From assembly GCA_958299035.1 (NCBI GenBank), contig CATQJL010000001.1:24084653-24148652 (forward strand): a stretch of 64,000 nucleotides of DNA, in the 5' to 3' direction. Position numbers and translations under genes: made by a program. Of the stretch, positions 25,752 to 37,440 are shown piece after piece. Below the pieces are notes generated by a model. The model saw nothing but the letters and a program-made list of their open reading frames with translations, made no database searches and was not told the origin of the DNA. The stretch is from Cylicocyclus nassatus (taxonomy: Eukaryota > Nematoda > Chromadorea > Rhabditida > Strongylidae). Each line of letters starts with the position of its first letter. The stretch's first letter is position 1.

Positions 25752-26154
25752 GTAGGCAGAAGCTATACTTTTCTAGGAGTATGGCACGGCGACGGGAGAG
25801 TCGGTCGCTACGATCGACTATTATCGATTGACATGTGTTCACATGTCCAGTCAATACGTATCCAACGTGTAGTCGCGAAAACTGGCGATCGCCAATCGCT
25901 GCGATGGCAACTGTGTCTTTCATAAGTATTGATCGCTAACAAGTTATCCCATGGCCAATCCATGTTCATCCAACGAAGGCCAATATTGGCCTTGGCGATC
26001 GCCAACATTGGCGATTGCAATCGCCAGTTTTCGGCGACTACACATTTAAAGCGTATAAATTGAACATGTGAGTAAAAATTGCTGATTTTACATGTATTTG
26101 ATGCATATTGATAGAAAACGTGCTATACCCTGAGGAGTATAGCGTCTGTCGTAG
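25752..26154. mobile_element. ~400-bp MITE in serpin pseudogene intron 7
   Basis: About 35-bp imperfect TIRs around CTATACTTTTC and GTATAGCACG, with inner inverted GCGATCGCCA repeats and a second TGTAGTCGC/GCGACTACA pair. Absent from the intact copy's intron 7. Confidence 0.7.
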
Positions 26155-27381
26155 AGTAATCAAATCTTTGATGAACTACTGCTCATCTGTCATAAGATTA
26201 GGTCCAGGATACACTTGTTCCTCTCAAAGGTTTGGTTGAGACAGTCGCTATGAGACAACACAATCTTTGTATTATCTTTTCATAAACAATATAGAAAAAA
26301 ACACTTTGAAGAAACAGTGCGGCTCCTTTGGGTTCAGAGGATACACAATTAGCGAAAGTCGCCAGGGGAGAGAGATAGAGCTTCTTCAGCAGAGGTAGGC
26401 AAAAAATGTAGAGCTCATAATCAGTGGAATTGAAGATCAGCTCCACGAGCCTTCTCTTCTCGACGTGAGATGGACGTGCATACGGACCTTAAAGTCCACG
26501 CAAGAGGGTGGTGGGATTTTATGCAGAAGCGGGGCTGCTGAAATAATCACCCACTGCAATATGAGTTTCGAAGAAAAAAGCGCTCAAGGAGCAACGTCTA
26601 ATGTACTCATTATCGTTTTGAGATTTATATTTTGCAACAAAAGCGGGCGCTTACTTAGCAGAACTGCTATGACGCAGCGTAAAAATCTCACTATCTCAAA
26701 TTCGGGACACGGTGCTTCTAACGCTTCAAGTTGATGAAGAGGGAATACTGCAGCTGGTGCCACCTATTTCGCAATGTTTGGGGCAGGACGAAATATGAAG
26801 AAACCCAAAACGTTTATAGCAGATCATCCTTCTTTATTCATTCTCACCCAAAAAAACAACCTTTTCTTTTTCTTTTTATTGAGCAATACGCATAAAAGCT
26901 GTACCTAATGGCTGGATAAAATTGAGATAACCCAACAGGGTTGATGTTTTATCGATTTTTGATGTCAAAATTTGGGAGGGTACGACAAGTACAATATCTC
27001 TCATAGTCAAAAGGTCGTCGGACTGCGACACACTTCGCCGGAGTGCGTTGCAATGCGCCGGAGTGCGACGCAGTCCACTAAAGTGCAGCGGAGTACGCCG
27101 CACTCAATAGTGTCCGTCGGAATACGCGTCGCATCGCCATATCGCTTCAGAATGGACAAATTTTGAATCCGAGAACACCGTTCGATTTAGCTCAGCGAGG
27201 CGCATTATATGGTATGCAGAAGTGCCACAACTTGTCGATGTACGCTAGGTATACTGTAGGCAGTATGTTTTCGCTCTGTTTTGCACATTTTTGTTTAGTT
27301 AGATTAGTCAGTGTGCTGATAACAACATTGCCATTGATTTGCTGCTGATGGCATATCGTACGGATACGTTGAAGTATGATA

Positions 27382-27450
27382 AAGAATCTTTGGACTTTGA
27401 TAGATCTGTTTTTATGATGAAGAATCTTTGGACTTTGATAGATCTGTTTT
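27382..27450 (+). repeat. 31-bp direct repeat, two copies
   Basis: AAGAATCTTTGGACTTTGAT-initiated unit at 27382-27412 and 27420-27450. The opposite arm has one diverged copy. Confidence 0.85.
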
Positions 27451-30384
27451 AAGTCCAGCTCAGTGTATTTCTGATGCACTGATTGCAGTAATTACATTCA
27501 TTTGATGCTCAAGGCAGGGTGCGCAGGGATCTGTGATGTAAGGTTATTTAGTTGCGTTCGAAACGCTGCTTATTTTCTTTCACCTATTGCTTGCTTTCAA
27601 GAAGATCGCATGCATGGCCATCTAAAACAAAATGCTGACATTGAATGCGCCTTGATAAGCTCATTCCTACTCTACTTTTTTTATTTTCTAAACGCTCTCT
27701 AGTAGGAGTTATAGGCGTCTCCAAACTTCGCAAACAATTAGTGCCACACCAAAAATTAGCGTATCATTATGTTCTAATAAAGTAATATGTAGACGTAGCT
27801 CAATGACTCTACACTTTCGACCGCTCATAAATTCTCTCAGAGACTCGTTCAGCAGCTAGGGAAGGTAGTATCCCCATCAAGACGCTTTGGATATGCATTT
27901 TACTAAGATTGACAGTTGTGATCTCAATGTCATTTCCTTTTCCATAGTAGAAGTATTCATTATGACGTCATGCTGTAGAGTACAACTGACGTTGTTACCT
28001 AACACTTATGCGATTTAGCTGCGTATAGTAAACATAATAATTTGTTGAGCACGTTTTTTCACCATAACATATCGCAGCGCACATTGCACCTAAAAAGTTT
28101 TATTTCTGAACCGATTTGGACCAAACTCGGCATACTTCGGGGCGGGGGACGTGTCACGGGCTTTTCGTTATCAATCGATATGATTATCGATTTTTATCGA
28201 TTTCTTGCATAGCATGGCCTACGAGGCTGGGATTCGGCACAGGAGAGGGGGGGGGGTAAGTGAGCATGCTGATTATTGATACAGCGGTAATAGGGAATTT
28301 GCATGTAGAAGTGGGCACAGGGAAAGGATGCACAGGGATAGGAATCGCACCTTTATCATGGACCTTTGACAGGGCCGAGCGGAGCCGGGTAAGCCCAGCT
28401 AGTTGCACATGAAAAGTTCAATAATTAATTTTCTGTAGAGCTCTCTCCACATAACATCCTCAAAAGAAATCCACTTAACGGCTTTTCTCTGAAGCCTAGA
28501 GAAAGAGTGGTGAATTTTGGGAATAAGCAAGGTCTAGGAATTATCACTTTACCGTAAGTACAGCAGCACCTTACAAAGGGAATTTTGCATCAGTACTGCA
28601 ACCTGCATGCCATATTGCCCATCTGAGCTGAGTTTCGCGTTGATCTGAGGTCTTCACTGCCGTTTTGCGACGGGTTTATGTAAGTTTGCAACTCAGTGCT
28701 TTTTTAGATGGGAAGGGGCTTCAGCAGGCATCATGCGATGGAGCAGCCTCCCTAGCTTCTAGTAGCGGACGAAAAGAGCAGAAAACCCTTTGCTTTAAAG
28801 GAGTAAATGGCTAGCAAACTTAAAAGAAAACCATGTTTAGCTAAAAACTGCCTACCGTAGCCTTATATTCTCACTGCGAGTGCAGCGGCCACGCCGCCGG
28901 ACGCGGCGTGCTCCAGCAGAGTGCTAGAGCCCCCCATCTAAAAAAGCACTGAGTTGCAAACTTACATAAACCCGTCGCAAAACGGCAGTGAAGACCTCAG
29001 ATCAACGCGAAACTCAGCTCAGATGGGCAATATGGCATGCAGGTTGCAGTACTAATGCAAAATTCCCTTTGTAAGGTGCTGCTGTACTTACGGTAAAGTG
29101 ATAATTCCTAGACCTTGCTTATTCCCAAAATTCACCACTCTTTCTCTAGGCTTCAGAGAAAAGCCGTTAAGTGGATTTCTTTTGAGGATGTTATGCGGAG
29201 AGAGCTCTACAGAAAATTAATTATTGAACTTTTCATGTGCAACTAGCTGGGCTTACCCGGCTCCGCTCGGCCCTGTCAAAGGTCCATGATAAAGGTGCGA
29301 TTCCTATCCCTGTGCATCCTTTCCCTGTGCCCACTTCTACATGCAAATTCCCTATTACCGCTGTATCAATGATCAGCATGCTTACTTACCCCCCCCCTCT
29401 CCTGTGCCGAATCCCAGCCTCATAGGCCATGCTATGCAAGAAATCGATAAAAATCGATAATGATATCGATTGATAACGAAAAATAGCCCGTGACACGTCC
29501 CCCGCCCCGAAGTATGCCAAGTTTGGTCCAAATCGGTTCAGAAATAAAACTTTTTAGGTGCAATGTGCGCTGCGATATGTTATGGTGAAAAAACGTGCTC
29601 AACAAATTATTATGTTTACTATACGCAGCTAAATCGCATAAGTGTTAGGTAACAACGTCAGTTGTACTCTACAGCATGACGTCATAATGAATACTTCTAC
29701 TATGGAAAAGGAAATGACATTGAGATCACAACTGTCAATCTTAGTAAAATGCATATAAAAAGCCTCTTGATTAGGATATCTACCTTCCCTAGCTGGTGAA
29801 CAAGTCTCTGAATTTATGAGCGGTCGAAAGTATAGAGTCATTGAGCTACGTCTACATATTACTTTATTAGAACATAATGATACGCTAATTTTTGGTGTGG
29901 CACTAATTGTTTGCGAAGTTTGGAGACGCCTATAACTCCTACTAGAGAGCGTTTAGCAAATAAAAAAAGTAGAGTAGGAATGAGCTTATCAAGGCGCATT
30001 TAATAACACCATTTTGTTTCATATGGCCAGTGCATGCGATCTTTCTGTTGGGATCAAGCAACACGTGAAAGAAAATAAGCAACGTTTCGAACGCAACCAA
30101 AATGACATTACATCACAGATCCCTGCGCACCCTGCCTTGAGCATCAAATGAATGTAATTACTGCAATCAGTGCATCAGAAATACACTGAGCTGGACTTAC
30201 AAGGGAACGATACTTAGTGTTCGTGGCCTTTTGAGATAAAATGTATACCAACACACTCGCCTTCGAACGCTGATCCCAAATCTGATTTCCGTTTCTGCTG
30301 AGCGTTTCTCTTAAAGAAGTTATGAAGGATTTTCGCGCCAAATTTGGCCTCCAGAGATATGATAGGAACACCAACACCGCCGGT

Positions 30385-30446
30385 GGTTGCGGTGTAGTGG
30401 CTAGTGCGTTAGCTTCACAACTGATGCAGGTGTAGGTTCAGATTCT
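30385..30446 (+). other. tRNA-Val(CAC)-like pol III relic
   Basis: Box-A-like TGTAGTGGCTAGTGCG (30393-30408), an anticodon-loop-like CTTCACAA, and box-B-like GGTTCAGATTC (30435-30445). The 3' acceptor strand does not pair, so it is not an intact tRNA. It may be the promoter of a SINE or a captured tRNA fragment in MITE C. Confidence 0.4.
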
Positions 30447-30743
30447 TTTGTATTTTTAGTTTTGCATTGCCTCAATCAAGCTTCTTCTTGAGAATTAGAT
30501 TTTCTCGAGGTAAATGCATGTACTTACTCGTTTACAATATTTAAGAGGATTCATTTTTATACAAGTGTTTTCCTTTATTTATTCCAAGAAATGACTATAA
30601 AAATGAAAATGGACGAAAAATGAACGCATGTTAACATGTTACCATGTTGATGTTCCTATCGCATGTGCCTTGCGCGGCCAAATTTGGCGTTCGAAGGCGA
30701 GTGTATAGGCATACATTTCATCTCAAAAGGCCACGGACACTAA

Positions 30744-31190
30744 CAAGGAGAGGATACTTAGTCGAAAGCACCAATCCAGATGAGGCATATATCATCTGGA
30801 AGTGCTCGGAGCGCTGATTTCAAATCTGGCAAAACCAGCTGCGGAGCGCCTTTGGGTAACGAGTTATGGTTGTTTTTGTGAAGAAAATTTGAAGTCGAGG
30901 GAAGAAAAAATTATACGCAGAAGTCTCCAGTTGGGCTCGAATGGGGGAGTGATCTGTCAGAGTACTCTGCGCAAACAAAAATGACTGTCTGCTCTGCGAA
31001 ATATACATGTTGTAACAATCAATTTTACTCTCTTTACCCAGTCAATTTTTGGCTCTTGAAATGGTCATAGCTCCTCACGCAAAGGCGCTCCGCAGCTGGT
31101 TTTGCCAGATTTGAAATCAGCGCTCCGAGCAGGTCACAATGATGTATGTCTCATCTGGATCGGTGCTTTCGACTAAGTATCCCCTCCTTG
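30744..31190. mobile_element. MITE family B nested in family C
   Basis: TIR CAAGGAGAGGATACTTAGTC, TAA on both sides. Removing it restores the family C terminal repeat exactly. Same family as 20553-21032. Confidence 0.92.
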
Positions 31191-32239
31191 TAAGTATCGT
31201 TCCCTTGTTAGAACAGATCGATCAAATTCTGAAGATTCTTTACCATACTTCAACGTATCCGTACTATGTGCCATCAGCAGCAAATGGGAGGCGTGCAAGT
31301 GCTCCCCAGGCAGCCGCCTGGTGCCGAAGCCAGCCGACAGGGCTGTTTTCTCTGTAACAAATTTCGACATTTTGATACAAAAACCATTTATAGAAGCTGT
31401 TGGTATATAATTTCCGTTTCATATTCTTCTCTAAAGCTGCGCATCCCTATCATTGGTTTTATTTCGGCGCAGTACATCCTTCTTTCGTAATGGTCTCAGG
31501 CTTCGGGGGTGCCGAAATACCGCAGCAGAAGTGTATTTCTTGTTTTGTCTCCTACATCCGCGACAAGTATAAAGTGACGTGTCGGTCCTTGAAGTTTTTT
31601 TGTTATATTGAAAAACGTAGCAAAGGTGAGAGCTCGGGACATTATACACAATTACAGGATGAACCCCCTGCTCACTTATTTCAAGTTCTCCACGAAATTC
31701 ACGATTTTCAGCGGCTGAAGAGTAGAGCTAGCTTGTAGCAGGTAGTGGATTCTAAGATTAAAAAATTTTCAAAAGATTCGATAGCAAGCAAAAAATCAAA
31801 AATTACTTCTAAAAGCGACGGATTTTCTACATAGGTAATTTGAGCAAGATGCTCAGACTGAAGGCTGTGTAGCTGAGAGTTTGACATTTCGATTCTTAGC
31901 TGCTTAACATTATTTCATCTTTTATACCTCCATACGTGGCACAGTTTTTCTAATATCTAACCCACATGGTGTTAGAAGTCTTCTGCCCCAAAGGTCACAA
32001 CGAATTGTGCCAAAAAACCATTCAATATGTTACGTGCTGTCGTAATGCTAATGTTGATTTCCGAAGTAGTGCGATTCTACTTAGCAGATCTCAAGGCTTT
32101 CCCGCATTTATGTTATGGCTTACTTCTCCCACAGAAGGGTTTATGAGTGTGCAGTTTTGCAGTTTCTGTGGTTTTTTCCGACGCTTGCTAGCCGTTTCTT
32201 TGCGGTACTCCTTCGCTGCCACAAATTCGGTATTTGATT

Positions 32240-33392
32240 TCAGGGATATCGATCGAGCGAACCCCAGCGGGGATGGATCCCTTCCCTTCCCCTCCCCGTA
32301 TGCACGAATGTAGCTCAACAATGCGTGGGAGGGGATCGATATCCCTTGCAACGGAGTAGGGGTTCGATGGTGTAGATCATGCCAGAGAAGCGAATATTCT
32401 GGTTTTAATCAATTATTAGCAAGCATTTCGTTCAATTTGATGAAAGATTTTTTTTGAAAGCCGAGTTCCTCTCTAAGCGACCTGTACCTGGCAATCTTGC
32501 CTCTGTCTTCTAGATTCGCCTCTCGAGAGGAAACTCAAGCAGTAATAGCTACAGCTTTGAATATCTGTAGGAGTTCTTGATCATTCAAAAAATTTGCGCA
32601 TTTTTCTTATGAATAATATTTTGACTAAATAGGCTGATTAAAGACATTGTAGTTAACGTATTATATGTTGTATTGCCTTTATCTTGTTATTTCAACATAA
32701 GTTGCCTTAAAAAAATCTAGAAAATAGCACATTTGCCTGATTCCGAGCAGAGATCCCCTGGGGAGTGATCCCCTTCCCAGAGTTCCCCTCGTGCATAGGA
32801 GGGATGGCCGCTGGGAATCATTCCCTTGGGGAATGGACGGTATGTCGCAGATGGCTACAGCTTTCATGAAAAGCTGGCACGATTTCATGTGTCGAAATTC
32901 TGGTTTGAGTGCTGGGACACCCTCCTCCGCGTAATGTCTTTCACCCATTCACTGCAGAGACATCTTGACTTTTATTGTTGAACATCTTTACGCTGGAATG
33001 GGCGCATGGGGAAGAGTGAGCAAAATTCATGAAAACAGCGAATTTAATGTGCGTAGGAAATATTATTTTTTTGCGCCGAGCGCAATCAAAGCAGACACGC
33101 ATACGGTAATGACTAAAGAATAACCGACGATAAAATAAAGACACTAGCTCTCAAAAGATGAGAACGGAGGGAAATTACCACAGAAAAGCGGGAGCAAAGT
33201 GATTTCCCCGGTCGATCCCCTTTGTGCTTAAGCGGGTTCACTTCCCTCCCCACTCCCGGGATCCTTTCTCCGATATTGTCTTTGTGCATACGGGGGTTTA
33301 CGTGAGGAGGGAAGAGGATCCCCAGCGGGGATCATTTAAATGGTAAAACGCACATTCCCTCCCCGCGGGATGTACGTGCATACGGGCCCTAG
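32240..33392. repeat. G/C-run rich degenerate foldback region
   Basis: Repeated GGGGATC and CCCCTCCCC blocks and GTATGCACG/CGTGCATAC strings recur in both orientations. They resemble degraded ends of the 15.2-17.2 kb palindromic family. Boundaries are unclear. Confidence 0.4.
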
Positions 33393-34367
33393 TAAGTCGC
33401 TACGTAGTCTCGCATCTGTATTGAAATTGACATAGACAAGTCTCTAGAACACATGAATTAGGCCTGAACAAAAATGGCAGAGAAGATGGACGAGCGCACG
33501 AAGATTCATCTTCCCGGATACATGAAGCAGAACAGCGTCCATTCCTCAACCCCGCTCCAAGTTCGCAGCTTTTCTCATCACTAGGAGAAGCGGGGTAGAA
33601 GAAAGAACGAAGAAGCAACGATATGGGAAAAAGAGGCTGAAAACGCCCAAAATCATCAAAAGCCAGAGACAAGTCCGAATTCATGCAGTTCAGAATTGCT
33701 CCTACTTCCTAATTCGTGGCAGATGGCTATGGAAACTACGCAGCTGCTTCCTGGAACAAATGAAGTTGTCTTGAGCAAAAATCACGAGCAAAAATCAAAA
33801 CCAAAACCAAGAGAGAATGGACGAACACAAAAACACTTATTTTGTCACATACGCAGAGCAGAAATGCGCTCATTCTTCTACCCCGCTTCGAGTTTCGAAG
33901 TTCGGCTGATTAAAAATGGAAGCGGGGTGGAGGAATAAGGCCAAAATGAGAGAAATTCGAAAGAAAAACTGTTGAGAACGGTCAAAATTCTTCAACTCCC
34001 GCCGTTCAAAACGGTGCGGGGCGGCAGCGCATGCAGCACAGTTCTGGAACTGTTCCCGCACAATTCCCGCATAGTTCCAGCACAGTGCGAGAATTGTGCG
34101 GGAACAGTTCCAGAACATGAGAATCAGTATGAACCCAGCCTTAACGCAGGAGATGCCTATCAGGAAAACAAATTTGCTTACAACAACTGAGTTGTATAGT
34201 CGAGACAGTACAAGTAAATAAAAAGTTTTACGAGGACCTTTACAATTCGCTTGCTGGCATACGGTCACATCACCACAAATTGTGTTATGCGCCTTCTGAT
34301 TAACTTATCGCAACAAACTTGACATTTTGTTTAACATTTGCAATGCAGTAATTAGATATGCGTACAC

Positions 34368-34711
34368 CGTTGGCGTACCGAGGTGGAAGGGCGAGGGGGG
34401 GGGGGGGCGCCTCCTTTCCCCCGAGATTGGGTCGCGAAATTTTTGAAAGTTACTTTGATGTGTTAAAATGTGCAGAGGACTTGTTTGCTTGTAAATGATT
34501 AAAATAATTTTTGAAAATTTTTTAAAATTGGTTTTGTAAAAAAAGTTTTTTGCTGCCGCCACACCCCTTTTTCTATTTTGGGGTCAGGGGGCCCGAAAAA
34601 ATTTTGGAAAGCATCCAAAAGGTTTTTCGGAGTGCGTGGCTAACGCCACGCACCTTCATCGGAAATTTGTTTTGCCCCTCCCCCCGAGCTGAATTCCTGG
34701 ATACGCCACTG
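34368..34711. mobile_element. hAT-like MITE with 8-bp TSD
   Basis: Ends CGTTGGCGTACCGAGG and (inverted) CAGTGGCGTATCCAGG, flanked on both sides by GCGTACAC. Same family as 53223-53368 by shared GAGTGCGTGGCTAACGCCAC. Confidence 0.85.
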
Positions 34712-34775
34712 GCGTACACAATGTACTATGACAGCTGAGTACTGTAACACACTGTACCTGTTAAGTACATAATAA

Positions 34776-35445
34776 CAGGGCTAGGCACAGCTGGCACCGG
34801 GTCAAGCTGGATATCGTTTTTGGGACGGAAAGCAAAGGGGATATCGTTTTCTCGTGGCCCGGCGCCACCAGCAATGCCGTACATCAAACAAACAAAGGCG
34901 TTGTTTTTACCCAAAACGCAATAGTATGACACCAAGTTTGTGTGTGCATGCGCTTGGGGGGACCCGAACTATGGCCTGAAAATTTATGAAAACTTATGTG
35001 ATTAAAGCTGTGCTGAACTTTTTTCTGAATTAGCTGGCACCGCGCCAGCTGGGTGCCAGCTGAGCTGGCACCAACACTTTGCTCGCATACTTTTTTACAT
35101 TGAATGTATTTGCACTGTGAAAGTTTACATACAGAGAAGAAACAGTTCCATAATGTTTTCTTTTCGGCGTTTTATAGTCATCTGAATTTCTTGGTCTGCT
35201 CCGCAGTTAAAAACTCTGCTTTTTCATTGCTTCTCATATGTGATTAAACCACTCAAAAAGCTCAGGAAACTTATGAAAAATTATTTCTTGAAATCAGCAT
35301 GCTTAAAAACCTTATAACATACCGTACAGAATCTAAAAAATAATGACGGGTCTTCAAAAAGGTCAAGGGGGACTTCGTACGAAATTTTCAAGATTAAAGG
35401 GGCTTCGTTTTGAAATTTTCCTGGTGCCAGCTCGTGCCGAGCCCT
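34776..35445. mobile_element. hAT-like element, CAGGGCT ends
   Basis: CAGGGCTAGGCACAGCTGGC at left and, inverted, CAGGGCTCGGCACGAGCTGG at right. The interior shares GCTGGATATCGTTTTTGGGA and GGACTTCGT motifs with the MITE at 44317. No clean target duplication. Confidence 0.65.
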
Positions 35446-35589
35446 GGTACAGAATTCTGACTTGTAGTAAACACAGTTGACGTAACATACTGAAACTATA
35501 AGGTTTTCAAAAGTATGTGTGCTCTGTTTGGCTTTCAATTCTTGTTTAAAATTCTTGCGACATTTGATTATAGAGCTGGACAATTTAGA

Positions 35590-37440
35590 CGCAAATTTTG
35601 AAAATATCACTTGTTGCTTTTCATTGTTTGAACCTTTTTAGTCAAAGTGGACTTTCAGCGTAACACCTATATCATTTTGTAGAGCATTAAACAATCTTTC
35701 TTTCTTTTTGGCAGAGCACGTTTGTGAAAGTTACTCAAACAGTCGGTGCCGTAGCTCCGGAGGACAGTCAAAATCTGGCAGAGAGGCGGAGGACCCAATT
35801 GACCATTGAGAGCGGGGCGAGGGGACGGTCCCTTTTTGTATGTCACGGTGACGTCACAAGCAGGCGAATGGGATCCCTTTCCGGGACGCGTAAATTTCTG
35901 CTCCGGAGGCACGGGTTTGGGAGATCCCCGGAGCAGAGATTTGCGCTCCGGAGGTACGCCAGATTTGGGATACCTCCGGAGCAGAAAATGGCAGGGCTCC
36001 GGAGCATAAATGGGAGGTTTCTGGAGCTGTAAATGGGAGGGTCCCGAAGCACGAGTGGCAATTCTCCGCTGGGGAAACCCCGCGGCTCGGCCATTTCTGC
36101 TCCGGAGGTATGCCGTCGACTGTTTGAGTTAGATACTTCAAGCTGTGAGTGGCATTAGATTGGCGGAATGCCATACAAATTTATCCATGCGGATTTCCGC
36201 GTGCTTTGCTTCTCCGTGTAATCAATTTACTTATACGGATTTGATTAACCTACTTGCAGCTGTATTGTACAGATTCTCACAATTTTGTGCCACTTTTAGC
36301 ATGACAAATTTGGACTTTGAAACGCTCATAAATCTTATCGAAGAGATGTTCTGCAGAAAACGAATGCAGATTTAGAATCAGCGTTCAACGGCGCGTCTAG
36401 TGATGTAGGTACCATTTCGAAAGGTCATTTCAATAAAAAGCTCTCAGGGTTAGCTAATTTCGATCTTCTAGCTGTTCTACACAGAAACTTTTCAAAAACG
36501 AGATAATCTCGCCGTTTACAACACCGCTATATGAAGTATGATGGCAAACGAGGACGAAGAATTTATTGAACTGTTAAGCTATTCAAGCAGAAAGTCCGCC
36601 ATAATAACCTGTTCTGCACAGCAAAAGTCAAGATTTCTCCAAGATTTTGAATTGAGTTGAGAAAACGATCAATCTGAATTTGCATAACTTGCCAAAGAAC
36701 CACCACATTGAATTCATACTGCATATATGGTGTCAAAGACTCTGCTTAGCTTAGTATGAATGTTTTAAAGTTCTTAATCCACTTTCTCATGCAAAATGCT
36801 AGCTCTTTATAGCTCGGACTACTCTTCATAGTTTTTACTGAAATGATATGTACAGTAATGACAAGGGATTGATGTGTTCATGCTATGAATCTATGTTGAA
36901 GCCGGCCTTAGCCTTACGAAATGTTGCCTAAAAGTCTGCAAAAGACTTTGTGAGAAGAGACAGCGACAAGCAGCGCATACATAACTTTAAGCCATCTGGT
37001 ATACAGCTGAGAAGCTGTATATCAAGCACATTTTTGATTGCAGCAGCAGAAGTGGCAGAATTGGCTCCTACAAAGAACGCCCTTCAGTCAAAGGCGGTGC
37101 CTGGCAAGCTTGACTGCAAAACTTTTCTGAGTTTACCCCCCTCCCCCCCTCTCTCTCACCTCTCGTTTGAAAATGCAGCTCGGAAAGGTCGAAACTTCTG
37201 AAAACAGACTTACTCCCAAATTACTCCGACTCCCAAATTTTGTGGACGTATGGATGCAAGTTTGCTAGAGTTGAAACGCAGAGTTGTTGTGAGGCCAATG
37301 TTTTCTCGCAGGAGCAAATGGTGCTCTACTTAGGCAAGGGCTTTATCAGGATAGGCACCTATGTATTATATAGTACTTCTCAATCGTTATCGTCATACTT
37401 GTGCCTGAACGCTGCTTTCAATGTTGAAAGATTTGCTTGA
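35590..37440 (+). repeat. Anonymous segmental duplication, copy 1 (pairs with 62720-64000)
   Basis: Colinear similarity including GTTTACAACACCGCTATAT (about 36515 and 62893), GAAGCCGGCCTTA and CTCTACTTAGGCAAG (about 37324 and 63914). Some stretches look coding-like but no family is recognised. The MITE at 35731 lies within it. Confidence 0.7.
35731..36131. mobile_element. MITE with CTCCGGAGCAGA internal repeats
   Basis: TIR ACTCAAACAGTCG at both ends. The interior has many CTCCGGAG palindromes in both orientations, producing overlapping artefact ORFs. Confidence 0.65.

Larger units (their letters stand above)
19570..26895 (+). pseudogene. Serpin pseudogene, recent duplicate of the 46297 gene
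   Basis: All eight exons of the intact serpin are recognisable in order: 19570-19733, 21061-21165, 24756-24979, 25031-25146, 25200-25283, 25337-25421, 25465-25621 and about 26730-26895. Lesions relative to the intact copy: a +1 T in exon 1; a -1 in exon 2; an in-frame 36-bp loss in exon 5 that removes the YAENNDVMVLSL segment between repeated TTA triplets, plus a 2-bp loss at the exon 5 end; a 2-bp loss in exon 7; the exon 8 acceptor AG changed to AA; and a 1-bp loss inside the RCL hinge. Any one frameshift would abolish the inhibitor, so no functional serpin is expected. Introns 1, 2 and 7 carry transposon insertions absent from the intact copy. Confidence 0.88.
19444..26995 (+). repeat. Segmental duplication containing serpin pseudogene (pairs with 46172-52720)
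   Basis: Colinear with 46172-52720 from about 125 bp upstream of the ATG to about 100 bp beyond the last exon. The RCL exon at 54411 lies outside the duplicated block. Confidence 0.88.
30200..31207. mobile_element. MITE family C inserted in inverted-repeat arm
   Basis: TIR CAAGGGAACGATACTTA and its inverse, TTA on both sides (30197-30199 and 31208-31210). The opposite arm of the inverted repeat gives the empty site. Contains a tRNA-like segment and a nested family B element. Confidence 0.88.
27335..31288. repeat. Second giant inverted repeat, ~1.3-kb arms
   Basis: Left arm 27335-28712 pairs with 28933-30199 and then, past an inserted element (30200-31207), with 31208-31288. The loop is 28713-28932. 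Both arms carry the mini-me/Helitron-like core (about 28080-28405 and 29225-29560), so that insertion predates arm formation. Confidence 0.88.

Noticed and set aside
35667..36174. Dense overlapping ORFs on both strands
   Set aside because: Caused by CTCCGGAG-rich MITE repeats read in several frames.
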